Positions 1 to 7,338 of a stretch of DNA of 58,990 bases are shown piece after piece. The position numbers were made by a program, and so were the translations under genes. Source of the DNA: Okeania sp. SIO1I7 (GTDB taxonomy: Bacteria; Cyanobacteriota; Cyanobacteriia; Cyanobacteriales; Microcoleaceae); assembly GCA_010672585.1 (NCBI GenBank), contig JAAHGF010000004.1, positions 198,490 to 257,479 of the forward strand. The letters run 5' to 3'. Positions within the stretch are counted from its first letter, which is position 1. Every line of letters starts with the position of its first letter. Below the pieces are notes generated by a model, which was given only the letters and a program-made list of their open reading frames with translations, had not been told where the DNA came from and searched no databases.

Positions 1-85
1 GGAAGACTACCCGTTTATAGGTGTTCGGTGGAAATGCAGTAATGTATGCAGCCTAGACACACTAACAGACCGAGGACTTGACCTC
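1..85 (+). rRNA. rrl: 23S rRNA, 3' end (partial)
   Basis: The first ~85 bases end in ACTAACAGACCGAGGACTTG followed by ACCTC. This is the usual 3' terminus of cyanobacterial 23S rRNA (TACTAATAGACCGAGGACTTGACC type). The rest of the gene lies to the left of the window. The exact 3' end is estimated from similarity to known termini. The 5S rRNA follows about 55 bases downstream, as expected in an rRNA operon. Confidence 0.85.
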
Positions 86-140
86 ATTTCTCTTTTCACT
101 TCTGACTATGCAGCCTTCTTTGTTTCTTTGATTTCTGTAT

Positions 141-259
141 TCCTGGTGTCTATGAGGCTATGGACCCACTCCGACTCCATCTCGAACTCGGTAGTGAAAC
201 GTAGTGCTGGCGAAGATACTTTGGGGGCAGCCCCATGTGAAAATAGCTCGATGCCAGGA
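141..259 (+). rRNA. rrf: 5S rRNA
   Basis: The 119-nt segment starts TCCTGGTGTCTATG and ends GATGCCAGGA; the two ends pair to form helix I. The internal CCACTCCGACTCCATCTCGA and GTGAAACG blocks are the conserved loop B/C and helix III parts of bacterial 5S rRNA. It lies ~55 nt after the 23S 3' end in the same orientation. The antisense reading frame across it (106-375) is an artefact of the RNA gene. The ends are defined by helix I pairing and may be off by one or two bases. Confidence 0.93.
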
Positions 260-269
260 TTATAATTAG

Positions 270-305
270 CAAAACCCTCTTTCCAATTTATGGGAAGAGG
301 TTTTG
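270..305 (+). terminator. Putative rRNA operon terminator hairpin
   Basis: CAAAACCCTCTTTCC and GGGAAGAGGTTTTG form an imperfect inverted repeat around a short AT loop about 10 nt after the 5S gene, followed by a T-rich stretch. The position and shape fit an intrinsic terminator for the rRNA operon. Confidence 0.55.
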
Positions 306-529
306 TTGTTTCCTGAAAAAAAATAGGCAATTTTTTAGGAGATACCTCTTTATGGTGTTGCCTATAAAAAGGCAAAAGGAAATCTAGGCTAGGAGTTATC
401 TAAGGGTTAGGGCAGTTGTGACAAGGTGACCATGGAGGCATTTTACCAGTATTTTTTTTAAATTCCTATAACTTATGATACAATATATAAGTATACTTTA
501 AGCTGTTAATTAATTTCTGAGTTTTAATT

Positions 530-841
530 ATGACTCTGACATTTAAGGATGTAAAAGTGATCGGCTTTAGTGCTAACAACCCAACTGTTAGTTCTTCAGC
601 AACGTTTTCTGGAACTGTTAGCCAAGCAACTGTTGCGATTAAGTCATTTTCTTTGACTAATGACACAGATCGTCAAGCAAAGTTTATAAAAGTTGCGATT
701 GATTCTACGAGTATTAATGGTAGTACTGTCAATTTTGTGGCTTCTATGTCCTACCAAAATTCAGGTCTCGGAGATAATGATTGCCTAGAGAGTGGAATAA
801 TGGATGTAGTTGTTATCGCCGATATTGGTGGGCTTCCATAG
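530..841 (+). CDS. Small protein of unknown function (103 aa)
   Basis: This 103-aa frame runs from ATG to TAG downstream of the rRNA operon. I do not recognise the family. The sequence is rich in Thr, Ser, Val and Asn, alternates in a beta-strand-like way, has one Cys (in NDCLESG) and shows neither a signal peptide nor a transmembrane segment. It resembles a small all-beta protein. There is no obvious Shine-Dalgarno site before the ATG, which is common in cyanobacteria. An IS605-like remnant follows downstream. It is likely real because its composition is protein-like and no better frame overlaps it, but the function is open. Confidence 0.55.
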   Translation: MTLTFKDVKVIGFSANNPTVSSSATFSGTVSQATVAIKSFSLTNDTDRQAKFIKVAIDSTSINGSTVNFVASMSYQNSGLGDNDCLESGIMDVVVIADIGGLP

Positions 842-949
842 GTCAGTAACATCTAGGTAACCTTAAAATGAGCAACCCTAGGTTTCAAACCTTGCTGGTT
901 ATCACCCACATTAGGTTACTCTAATTTTTTTGACCACAATAGAGTCTTT

Positions 950-1115
950 GTGACATACTCCCACACTAACCTGACGGTATAGTGTGGACTTCTCGTTTCA
1001 CAGTCCCGGTATTCTGTCGGACTCCACGAGCTTTAAGGACGGGATGCCCCGCCGCCCTTTTGGCCAATCAAAAAGCTGCTCGCCTAGGGCCACCATCAGA
1101 TTTGACATTCCCAAC
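950..1115 (-). mobile_element. IS200/IS605-type right end (tnpB-less remnant)
   Basis: Read on the minus strand, this segment ends in a CCACACTA/TAGTGTGG hairpin (961-968 with 980-987) followed by GTGGGAGTATGTCAC. This is the typical right end of cyanobacterial IS200/IS605 or tnpB-carrying elements, where the transposon end overlaps the guide (omega) RNA. The upstream part contains the GGCGGGGCATCCCGTCCTTA stretch common in these ends. No tnpA or tnpB frame is present beside it, so it is an orphan or non-autonomous copy. The assignment is by recall of the end sequence. Confidence 0.5.
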
Positions 1116-1224
1116 GGATTACTAGGATGGATGGGATCTCACCCCTAATCTTATTTGATTTTCATGGTTGATCACTGGCGGTTGTTAACTCAAACCAGCT
1201 TAAATCTATCATAACATAAAATTT

Positions 1225-1259
1225 GTAAATTAATGGGACATCGAGTCCCATTAATTTAC
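1225..1259. repeat. Perfect 15-bp stem hairpin
   Basis: GTAAATTAATGGGAC (1225-1239) and its exact reverse complement (1245-1259) surround a 5-nt loop ATCGA. It lies between two IS605-type ends and may be a subterminal palindrome of such an element or a bidirectional terminator. No gene end is adjacent. Confidence 0.7.
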
Positions 1260-1559
1260 CGTCGATTCATCTGACACCAAATTTTCAATTATGGTGTGAG
1301 GCTTCTCGACGCTCTAGCTAACCAAGGAAAGACCTATTGATAAGTAGACCAGAAATCTCTGTAGGCTACTTACCGAAAAGCGACGTTGAAAGCCCCCGTG
1401 TTTTAACCGGGCAATGAAAACAAGCGAGTCTTTTAGACTAGACAACTAAAGTTTTCCTGTGCTATTATCTGGATATACAAACGTTTAGACAAAAGTAAGC
1501 AGAAACCTAGGTTTAGACTTAAGCCGACTGTGTAGGGGCACCGCGGAAATTGTCCCCAA

Positions 1560-1668
1560 AGAATATATCTTTGGTCAGCTAAGGAGTAACGAAGCAACAA
1601 GGATTTATCCTGTTGCGTAGTATAAACTTAGAATCCCCTCGGCAAAAGCTGCGGGGAGTAGTCAAACT
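1560..1668 (+). mobile_element. Second IS200/IS605-like right-end remnant
   Basis: On the plus strand there is a GCAACAAGGA/TCCTGTTGC hairpin (about 1592-1617), then GAATCCCCTCGGC, a short loop, and GCGGGGAGTAGTCAAA (1631-1667). The latter resembles the 3' guide-RNA end of cyanobacterial tnpB elements (AATCCCCTCGGC..GGGGAGTGTCAA type). No transposase frame is present. Between 1260 and 1560 I see no gene. This is a weak assignment from end similarity only. Confidence 0.4.
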
Positions 1669-1803
1669 TTCGATATATTCCTACTAGAGAATTCCACAAT
1701 CTTTCGGCTGCATTTCTAGTGCGATCGCCTAGCCTCCTGAAGGAAAATCGCCAATATCAGCTCCAACAATTGTTTTAGTAACCAACTTTGTTTTTAGTCA
1801 ATT

Positions 1804-1893
1804 AGGACTTACGCAGCAATCATACCTATAGGATACCCCGCAACTACCTTACACAACAGTTAGCATATAACACGAGGATTTTGCGTAAGTCCT
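1804..1893. mobile_element. 90-bp MITE-like element with AGGACTTACGCA ends
   Basis: AGGACTTACGCA (1804-1815) and TGCGTAAGTCCT (1882-1893) are perfect 12-bp terminal inverted repeats around ~66 bp of non-coding sequence. These ends are familiar from a widespread family of small inverted-repeat elements in cyanobacterial genomes. It lies 24 bp beyond the stop codon of rtcB. Confidence 0.7.
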
Positions 1894-1917
1894 GCCAATA
1901 AAACCACAAAAAATTAA

Positions 1918-3099
1918 TTAGCCTTTTACACAAACAACTTGTTTAAGACTTGCCACAACTTCTACTAAATCAGTTTGCTGATTCATCACTTCTTCAATAG
2001 ACTTATAAGCACCAGGAATTTCATCAATCACACCTCCATCTTTTCGGCATTCTACTCCCTCTGTTTGCTTCACTAAATCATCAACAGAAAAACGTTTTTT
2101 AGCTTGAGTGCGAGACATCATTCGGCCAGCACCATGACTACAGCTACAATAACTTTCATGGTTTCCTTTTCCTTTGACAATGAAGGATTTTGCTCCCATT
2201 GAACCAGGTATAATTCCATAATCTTCTTCCTGCGCTCGCACAGCACCTTTACGAGTTACATAAACTTCCTCGCCAAAATGTACTTCTTTTTCAGCATAAT
2301 TGTGATGACAGTTCACATCTAATAGTGGTTTTGTTGGTTTACCACCTGCTAAATGCTTTTCAACTATTCGCTTAAAACGAGCCATCATTACATCTCGATT
2401 AAACCGAGCATAATTTTGCGCCCATTGTAGATCGCGCCAGTAAGCTGCAAATTCTGGTGTTCCAGTGACAAAGTAGGCTAAATCTAAATCTGGTAATTTC
2501 ATATCTGCTAATTTGGCTAATTCTTTAGCAGTGTTAATATGACATTGAGCTAATTTATTTCCAATATGACGAGAACCTGAGTGTAGCATTAACCACACAT
2601 TGTTTTCTGTATCCAGACAAAGTTCAATGAAGTGGTTGCCTCCACCTAGAGAACCCATTTGTTTGAGAGCTTTACTTTCTAAATTTTTTACTCCTGGATG
2701 TAACTCTTTGAAGTTTTTCCAGCGCTGCCAGTTGGTGACAGATTTTTCGATTTCTTTGTTGTCAGAAAATCCTACAGGAATAGCTGCTTCAATATCTTGT
2801 CGGATTTTTTTGAGTTTGCCTTCTAGTTGGTTGGCAACAAAAGGCATTTTTACTGCGCACATTCCGCAACCAATATCTACACCCACAGCAGCAGGAATAA
2901 CTGCTTCTTTTGTGGCAATGACAGAACCTACTAATGCTCCTTTGCCTAAATGCACATCTGGCATTAGGGCAACGTGCTTGAAGACAAATGGCAAGGATGC
3001 TACATTTTTGGCCATTTGGTGTTCTTGATTTTCTAGGGGATGATTTGCCCAAGATAATACTGGTTTTGGGGTTGAGAGTTTGAGTTTTTCGTATGGCAT
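1918..3099 (-). CDS. rtcB: RtcB family RNA ligase
   Basis: This 393-aa protein is close to the usual bacterial RtcB length. RtcB joins RNA 2',3'-cyclic phosphate or 3'-phosphate ends to 5'-OH ends using GTP and manganese, in tRNA and RNA repair. Visible motifs are MPDVHLGKG (46-54), VDIGCGM (74-80; metal-binding Asp/Cys), GGGNHFIE (152-159), HSGSR (173-177), NCHHNYA (263-269), PGSMG (298-302) and CSHGAGR (320-326), whose His322 is the expected guanylylated histidine. All key residues are present, so it should be active. It is transcribed alone; no archease gene is next to it. A 90-bp MITE lies just past the stop codon. Confidence 0.95.
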   Translation of the reverse strand: MPYEKLKLSTPKPVLSWANHPLENQEHQMAKNVASLPFVFKHVALMPDVHLGKGALVGSVIATKEAVIPAAVGVDIGCGMCAVKMPFVANQLEGKLKKIRQDIEAAIPVGFSDNKEIEKSVTNWQRWKNFKELHPGVKNLESKALKQMGSLGGGNHFIELCLDTENNVWLMLHSGSRHIGNKLAQCHINTAKELAKLADMKLPDLDLAYFVTGTPEFAAYWRDLQWAQNYARFNRDVMMARFKRIVEKHLAGGKPTKPLLDVNCHHNYAEKEVHFGEEVYVTRKGAVRAQEEDYGIIPGSMGAKSFIVKGKGNHESYCSCSHGAGRMMSRTQAKKRFSVDDLVKQTEGVECRKDGGVIDEIPGAYKSIEEVMNQQTDLVEVVASLKQVVCVKG

Positions 3100-3201
3100 A
3101 TTTGATTTTAAGTTACTATTGCTTGTAAAGCTATACTACATAATACAATGTAACATAAAAAGATTACGGAATCCAGGTAAGGATATAACTATGAAAAGGA
3201 T

Positions 3202-3530
3202 TAATTAGGGCTTGCTGATTAATTATCAAAGTATTGATATATAAAGGTTTGAGTATTTTGAGTCGCGAATTGCAGTGCGCCTGTTTCAGTTGAAAACGCT
3301 TAAAAAGCTAGTATTTTCGGCTGACTATGGCAGAACAATCTTGGGACAATTCTTACTCCTACCTCCTCGCTCATTCCCATTTCTCCCCTCCCCTCCTGGG
3401 AGGGGGAGGGGCGAGGGGTGGGTTGTCTCCTGTCTCCTGTCTCCTGTCTTTCCCCTCCTGGGAGGGGGAGGGGCGAGGGGTGGGTTGTCTCCTACCCCTA
3501 CTAAAAGACTTTTTCAGCAAACCCTAATTA
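3202..3530. mobile_element. MITE-like element, copy 1 (TAATTAGGGCTTGCTGA ends)
   Basis: Terminal inverted repeats TAATTAGGGCTTGCTGA (3202-3218) and TCAGCAAACCCTAATTA (3514-3530) differ at one position. The interior is non-coding and includes a G-rich direct repeat and a CTCCTGT triplet array. A second copy lies inverted at 6441-6869 and shares the interior stretch around AAAAAGCTAGTATTTT. The element ends one base from the stop codon of the oxidoreductase gene at 3532. Flanking TA or TTA suggests insertion at a TA-containing target. Confidence 0.7.
3391..3493. repeat. 62-bp tandem direct repeat, G/C-skewed
   Basis: CCCTCCTGGGAGGGGGAGGG starts at 3391 and again at 3453, a period of 62 bp, each time followed by GCGAGGGGTGGGTTGTCTCC. 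Between the copies is a short CTCCTGT array. The G-runs are quadruplex-prone and lie inside the MITE-like element. Confidence 0.75.
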
Positions 3531-3531
3531 T

Positions 3532-4728
3532 TTAGACAAAGCGACTAGGAGATAATTGCTGGATAATCTCATCGTTTTCCCCAGCTACATAATTAGCGAA
3601 TCTTTTAGCTAGGGGAGGTACAAATATAAAAGGACTACTGAACCCAGAAAAAATATGTATCCCTTCTTGATTAGGAATAGCTCCGATGAGGGGTAAGTTG
3701 TCAGCACTGTATGCTATTAAGCAGTGATGCCAGGTGGCGGGTAAATTTTCTAATGCAGGTAAAATTTTTCCGATCTCTGATCGCATAGCAACTTCACTTT
3801 GAACAGGATCAATTTTAGCGTGAGGGTCAGTGAGTACGCGGGAAATTTGACCTATTCTGATGCTACCGTTTTTAAATTGAATTGCACCAGCATCTAAGCT
3901 AAATGGCACAAACTCGTGACCAGGTTCATCCCACATTTGCTCAAATTCAACTGTACTTGTAGCAGCTTCACAATTTAAACGTTTTTCTACTGCTGTGAAA
4001 ACGGTAGTATTTAGTTGCAGTTCTACAGGAGGAATCTCTAACATCTCAGCATGGGTGAAGTAAACACGAGTAGGGATGCCTACTGATTTTAGGAAGTAAC
4101 GAGAAATTCCACCTGCACAAATAACAACATTAGCAGCGTGATAAGTTTTACCTTTGGTGTAGACTCCGGTTATGCGTTCGTGGTACGGATGGGTCGCATT
4201 ATCACCAGTTTTGACTAACCCGGTTACCTCTGCAATTTCAATTTGACCTCCTAACCTGGTAAATGCTTGAGAGTACGCCAAAGTCGTTGCTTCTGGAGAC
4301 ACATGACCATCACGAACAGTTAAAGCTCCTGCGATCGCTTCTTTATTTAGTAAGGGTTCCATTTCACAAGCTTCTTGGACACTTATTAGGCGAGGTACGG
4401 TATTGTAGTGGTTGAAGGTAGCAGCTATTTTTTCTGGGTCATCTTTTAGGGCGATAGTTAGTAATAAATCTAACTCTCGAAACTGGGTATCTGCTTCTAA
4501 TTCTTCAGATAAATAATTATGACGTTCTTTTGCTTCTTGAAAAAGTTGATTAGTTAAATCTGTAGTACCAGACCAGTAGGGTAAAATCGCATAACTATAA
4601 CGGGTTGCACCTTTTAAAGTCGGATATTTTTCCAAAAGGAGTACGGTAAAACCTTTTTTTGCTAATTCATAACTGAGAGCTGCTCCTGTTATTCCACCCC
4701 CAACTACAATCCAATCGTAACTTTTCAT
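3532..4728 (-). CDS. FAD-dependent oxidoreductase, DAO family
   Basis: This 398-aa protein begins with a Rossmann FAD-binding motif VVGGGITGA (residues 8-16) and an acidic beta2 end (LLEK). It has the second FAD-contact region VVICAGGISR mid-protein and a C-terminal GFSSPFIFVPPLA segment typical of D-amino acid oxidase/glycine oxidase (DadA-like) enzymes. It probably oxidises an amine or amino acid with FAD, but the substrate cannot be read from sequence. No signal peptide or membrane segment is seen. It is divergent from the exported-protein gene at 4813 across an 84-bp promoter region. The stop codon abuts a MITE-like element. Confidence 0.85.
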   Translation of the reverse strand: MKSYDWIVVGGGITGAALSYELAKKGFTVLLLEKYPTLKGATRYSYAILPYWSGTTDLTNQLFQEAKERHNYLSEELEADTQFRELDLLLTIALKDDPEKIAATFNHYNTVPRLISVQEACEMEPLLNKEAIAGALTVRDGHVSPEATTLAYSQAFTRLGGQIEIAEVTGLVKTGDNATHPYHERITGVYTKGKTYHAANVVICAGGISRYFLKSVGIPTRVYFTHAEMLEIPPVELQLNTTVFTAVEKRLNCEAATSTVEFEQMWDEPGHEFVPFSLDAGAIQFKNGSIRIGQISRVLTDPHAKIDPVQSEVAMRSEIGKILPALENLPATWHHCLIAYSADNLPLIGAIPNQEGIHIFSGFSSPFIFVPPLAKRFANYVAGENDEIIQQLSPSRFV

Positions 4729-4812
4729 AAACGATTTACTCTAACATTTTCCTGATATAATAATAGGTATTTAACTAATAACAAAATATTTAGATTATTT
4801 AGGCAAATAATT

Positions 4813-5481
4813 ATGCAGTTTTTGAACCAGTTATTCAGCATAAATACTAGACTAAAGAAGCAAATTTATGGGCTGATAATTATATTGCTATCAAGTATAA
4901 CTTTACCTAGTCTTAGCCTAGCACAATTGCCTCGTTTTGATTCTCAACCTTTAAAACAACCTTCACCAGAAAAACCGTCTTCGACCATATCACCATCAAA
5001 TACTGTTGAAACTCAGCCTAGTCAACCCTCAAAACAACCTTCACCAGAAAAACCGTCTTCGACCGTATCACCATCAAATACTGTTGAAACTCAGCCTAGT
5101 CAACCCTCAAAACAATTAATTGTTAATGACTCTACAGCTCCTTTACCTGGAACAAGACAATTGCCTATTGGAATTATTCAACCTGTAAATGGTTTTGTCA
5201 ATATCAAACTTGCAAATAATACTGCTGCTACAATTTCCTATGAGATAATTGGAGATACTACACAACGCCAGTTGTCAGGAAAGTCTGAAGTGATTTTAAG
5301 GAAATTAAAAGTTCCTGTCAATATTACTTTTTATCGGGATAAGGGAGGTTTTTTATTGATACAACCCCAGTTTATTGTTGAAAATGGTCTTTTGAAGTTA
5401 AATATGACTGAAACTAATAATTTTAATTTGGATAAATCTAGTTTATTAATTGAAGAAACTGGAAGTGTATTTTTAAATTAG
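4813..5481 (+). CDS. Putative exported Pro/Ser-rich protein (222 aa)
   Basis: The N-terminus has basic residues followed by a hydrophobic core (IYGLIIILLSSITLPSLSLA), a plausible signal peptide or N-terminal membrane anchor. A low-complexity Pro/Ser/Gln linker follows, containing two near-identical 26-aa repeats (KQPSPEKPSST..). The C-terminal ~110 residues look like a beta-rich domain beginning near LPIGIIQPVNGFVNIKLANN. I do not recognise the family. The repeat suggests a flexible spacer between membrane and a surface or periplasmic domain. It is divergent from the DAO-family gene. Confidence 0.7.
   Translation: MQFLNQLFSINTRLKKQIYGLIIILLSSITLPSLSLAQLPRFDSQPLKQPSPEKPSSTISPSNTVETQPSQPSKQPSPEKPSSTVSPSNTVETQPSQPSKQLIVNDSTAPLPGTRQLPIGIIQPVNGFVNIKLANNTAATISYEIIGDTTQRQLSGKSEVILRKLKVPVNITFYRDKGGFLLIQPQFIVENGLLKLNMTETNNFNLDKSSLLIEETGSVFLN
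4954..5109 (+). repeat. Two tandem 78-bp coding repeats
   Basis: Two copies of a 78-bp unit (4954-5031, 5032-5109) encode 26 residues each. I see a single base difference (ATA versus GTA, Ile/Val), and a third partial start follows. The period is a multiple of three, so copy number could vary without frameshift. Confidence 0.9.
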
Positions 5482-5831
5482 ATAACGTTTAAATTTTAGC
5501 TTTTTTCAATTATTTTGTTTCTTGAATAAGTTTAATAATAAAGTTCCTCAATAATTTTTTCTAAAAAATAAACATAAAATTACTAAATAAAGATTAGTAT
5601 CCTATATTCAGATTTATAATCTGAAACTTCCAGATTAAGTAAATTATTGATGATAATTATCAATTATTTTACCTAGATAAATTAAATTTTTATCAATTAA
5701 TAGAATTGCTAAAAATATTTGACTTTTTGTCTATAATTATAGACAATACCATAAGTGGTAGATAAATGGCTTTAGGCTTTCAAGCGCGATGTCTGCTTGA
5801 ATTTCGTCCCTTATCTAGGTATTTAGTTAAT

Positions 5832-6440
5832 ATGTATAGCAATGATAGAGAAGATAAAGTTCGGATCGATTTTAAATTAGCTCGCGATAAATGGCAACGC
5901 TTCCAAGTAAAATGTAAGGAGAATGATTCTACAGCTTTTGAAGTTTTAAATTTGTTTATAGACCTTTATTTAGGAGAAGAAATAGATGGCGATCGAGGTA
6001 TTTTGTCCCTTAGTTTGGAAACTAAAATTAATGTGGCAATAGGAAAGTATATTGGAAATAAATTGGATAGTTATATAGACAAATATATAGAAAAAAAATT
6101 GATTCAAGAAGTTAAAGAAATAGATGATGCTGAATATTTAGTAACTCCTAAGAAAAAAAAGGAATTACACAGTATAGAAAAAGAAAACCTTGTATTCAGG
6201 GATAAATATGAATATAAACAATCATCAATGACAACAGTTATCGAACAAAAAGAAATGACAAAAAGCTTGTTGAATGATGATGTTGAAGAATTAAAAACTG
6301 CGCGGGAATTAGGGAAAGTTTTAGGTTGTTCTCCTGCGTATATAACTACTCTTAATAGATTAGGCGATTTAGAACAAAGAGGGTGGAAAGATTCTGGAAA
6401 AAGACAAGGTAAGGCTATTCTTTATCAACGGATAACAACC

Positions 6441-6443
<3 letters not shown>
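5832..6443 (+). CDS. Unknown protein with possible HTH-type C-terminus (203 aa)
   Basis: The frame is open from an ATG at 5766, but the first 22 residues (MALGFQARCLLEF..) look non-native. The second ATG at 5832 (MYSNDREDKVRIDFKL) fits a better start. The N-terminal part is compact and charged (RIDFKLARDKWQRFQVKCKE, then a helix). The middle is Lys/Glu-rich and probably coiled. The C-terminal ~45 residues (TARELGKVLGCSPAYITTLNR..) resemble a helix-turn-helix. This pattern suggests a DNA-binding, possibly plasmid- or phage-type protein; the family is not recognised. The stop codon TAA (6441-6443) is supplied by the terminal repeat of the adjacent MITE, so the original C-terminus may have been altered. 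Confidence 0.6.
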
Positions 6444-6869
<426 letters not shown>

Positions 6870-6881
6870 TTTTCTTGAGCA

Positions 6882-6942
6882 GGGGAGTAGGGGAGTGGGG
6901 GAGTAGGAGAGTAGGGGAGTGGGGGAGAGGGGGAGTAGGGAA
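6882..6942 (+). repeat. G-rich simple repeat, quadruplex-prone
   Basis: Repeated GGGGAGT/GGGGGAGA units give at least six runs of four or more G separated by 3-4 bases, just outside the right end of MITE copy 2. No coding function is seen. 6943-7146 contains nothing I can assign. Confidence 0.7.
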
Positions 6943-7146
6943 GTAGTAAAAATAAGAATAATTAACAATAACTGGCGTGCTAATTATCAAAAAATTTATT
7001 CAGCCTGTGTTAATTACTTAATAGTTGAAGTATCACTTAAGCATAGCATTCTTTTTTCACATTAGTATCAGGTAAGATGGGGTATTAAAGCCGCTACAGA
7101 AAAGATAAATTGACAACTGCTGATAATGATATAAGTAGAGATATTT

Positions 7147-7293
7147 TTACCGAATAATTAAGGTTTAAAGCCTCTCCTTTAAAGGAGAAACAAGCGGTCG
7201 AGGGATGGCGAGGTCTCCTCGCCATATCCAATCGACCAAGAGAGAAAAAATTTTCATGATTAGTCAATCCTCTTCTTTTCAAGGATAGGTAAT
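7147..7293 (+). repeat. REP/MITE family 2, copy B
   Basis: It starts TTACCGAATAATTAAGG and continues through CTCTCCTTTAAAGGAGAAAC (palindromic CTCCTTTAAAGGAG). It then has a hairpin insert GGCGAGGTCTCCTCGCC and ends near CTTTTCAAGGATAGGTAAT. Copy A at 6574 is its inverted partner; copies C-E lack the central GGCGAGG hairpin. Confidence 0.75.
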
Positions 7294-7338
7294 AATTAAT
7301 TATTAATTATTAATTATTAATTATTAATTATTAATTGT
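7287..7338. repeat. ATTAATT simple repeat at the 3' end of the CHAT gene
   Basis: About seven copies of the heptamer ATTAATT run into the end of the CHAT gene and encode its last residues (..STINN). Such AT arrays accompany the family 2 repeats elsewhere in the window (near 11546, 13215 and 13510). Confidence 0.75.

Noticed and set aside
106-375. 89-aa minus-strand frame
   Set aside because: It lies across the 5S rRNA and its terminator-like hairpin; the DNA is conserved as RNA, not as this protein.
2600-3052. Open frames in both directions inside rtcB
   Set aside because: They are overlapping shadows of a strongly conserved RtcB reading frame.
3275-3535. Two short plus-strand frames (86 and 66 aa)
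   Set aside because: They read through the MITE-like element and its 62-bp G-rich repeat; the peptides are translated repeats.
4954-5109. Possible CRISPR-like repeats
   Set aside because: There are only two long contiguous units without spacers inside a coding frame. No array of short repeats with unique spacers occurs anywhere in the window.
5766-5831. Upstream ATG adding 22 residues to the HTH-like protein
   Set aside because: The extra residues do not match the charged style of the protein; the second ATG gives a more natural N-terminus. Not excluded experimentally.
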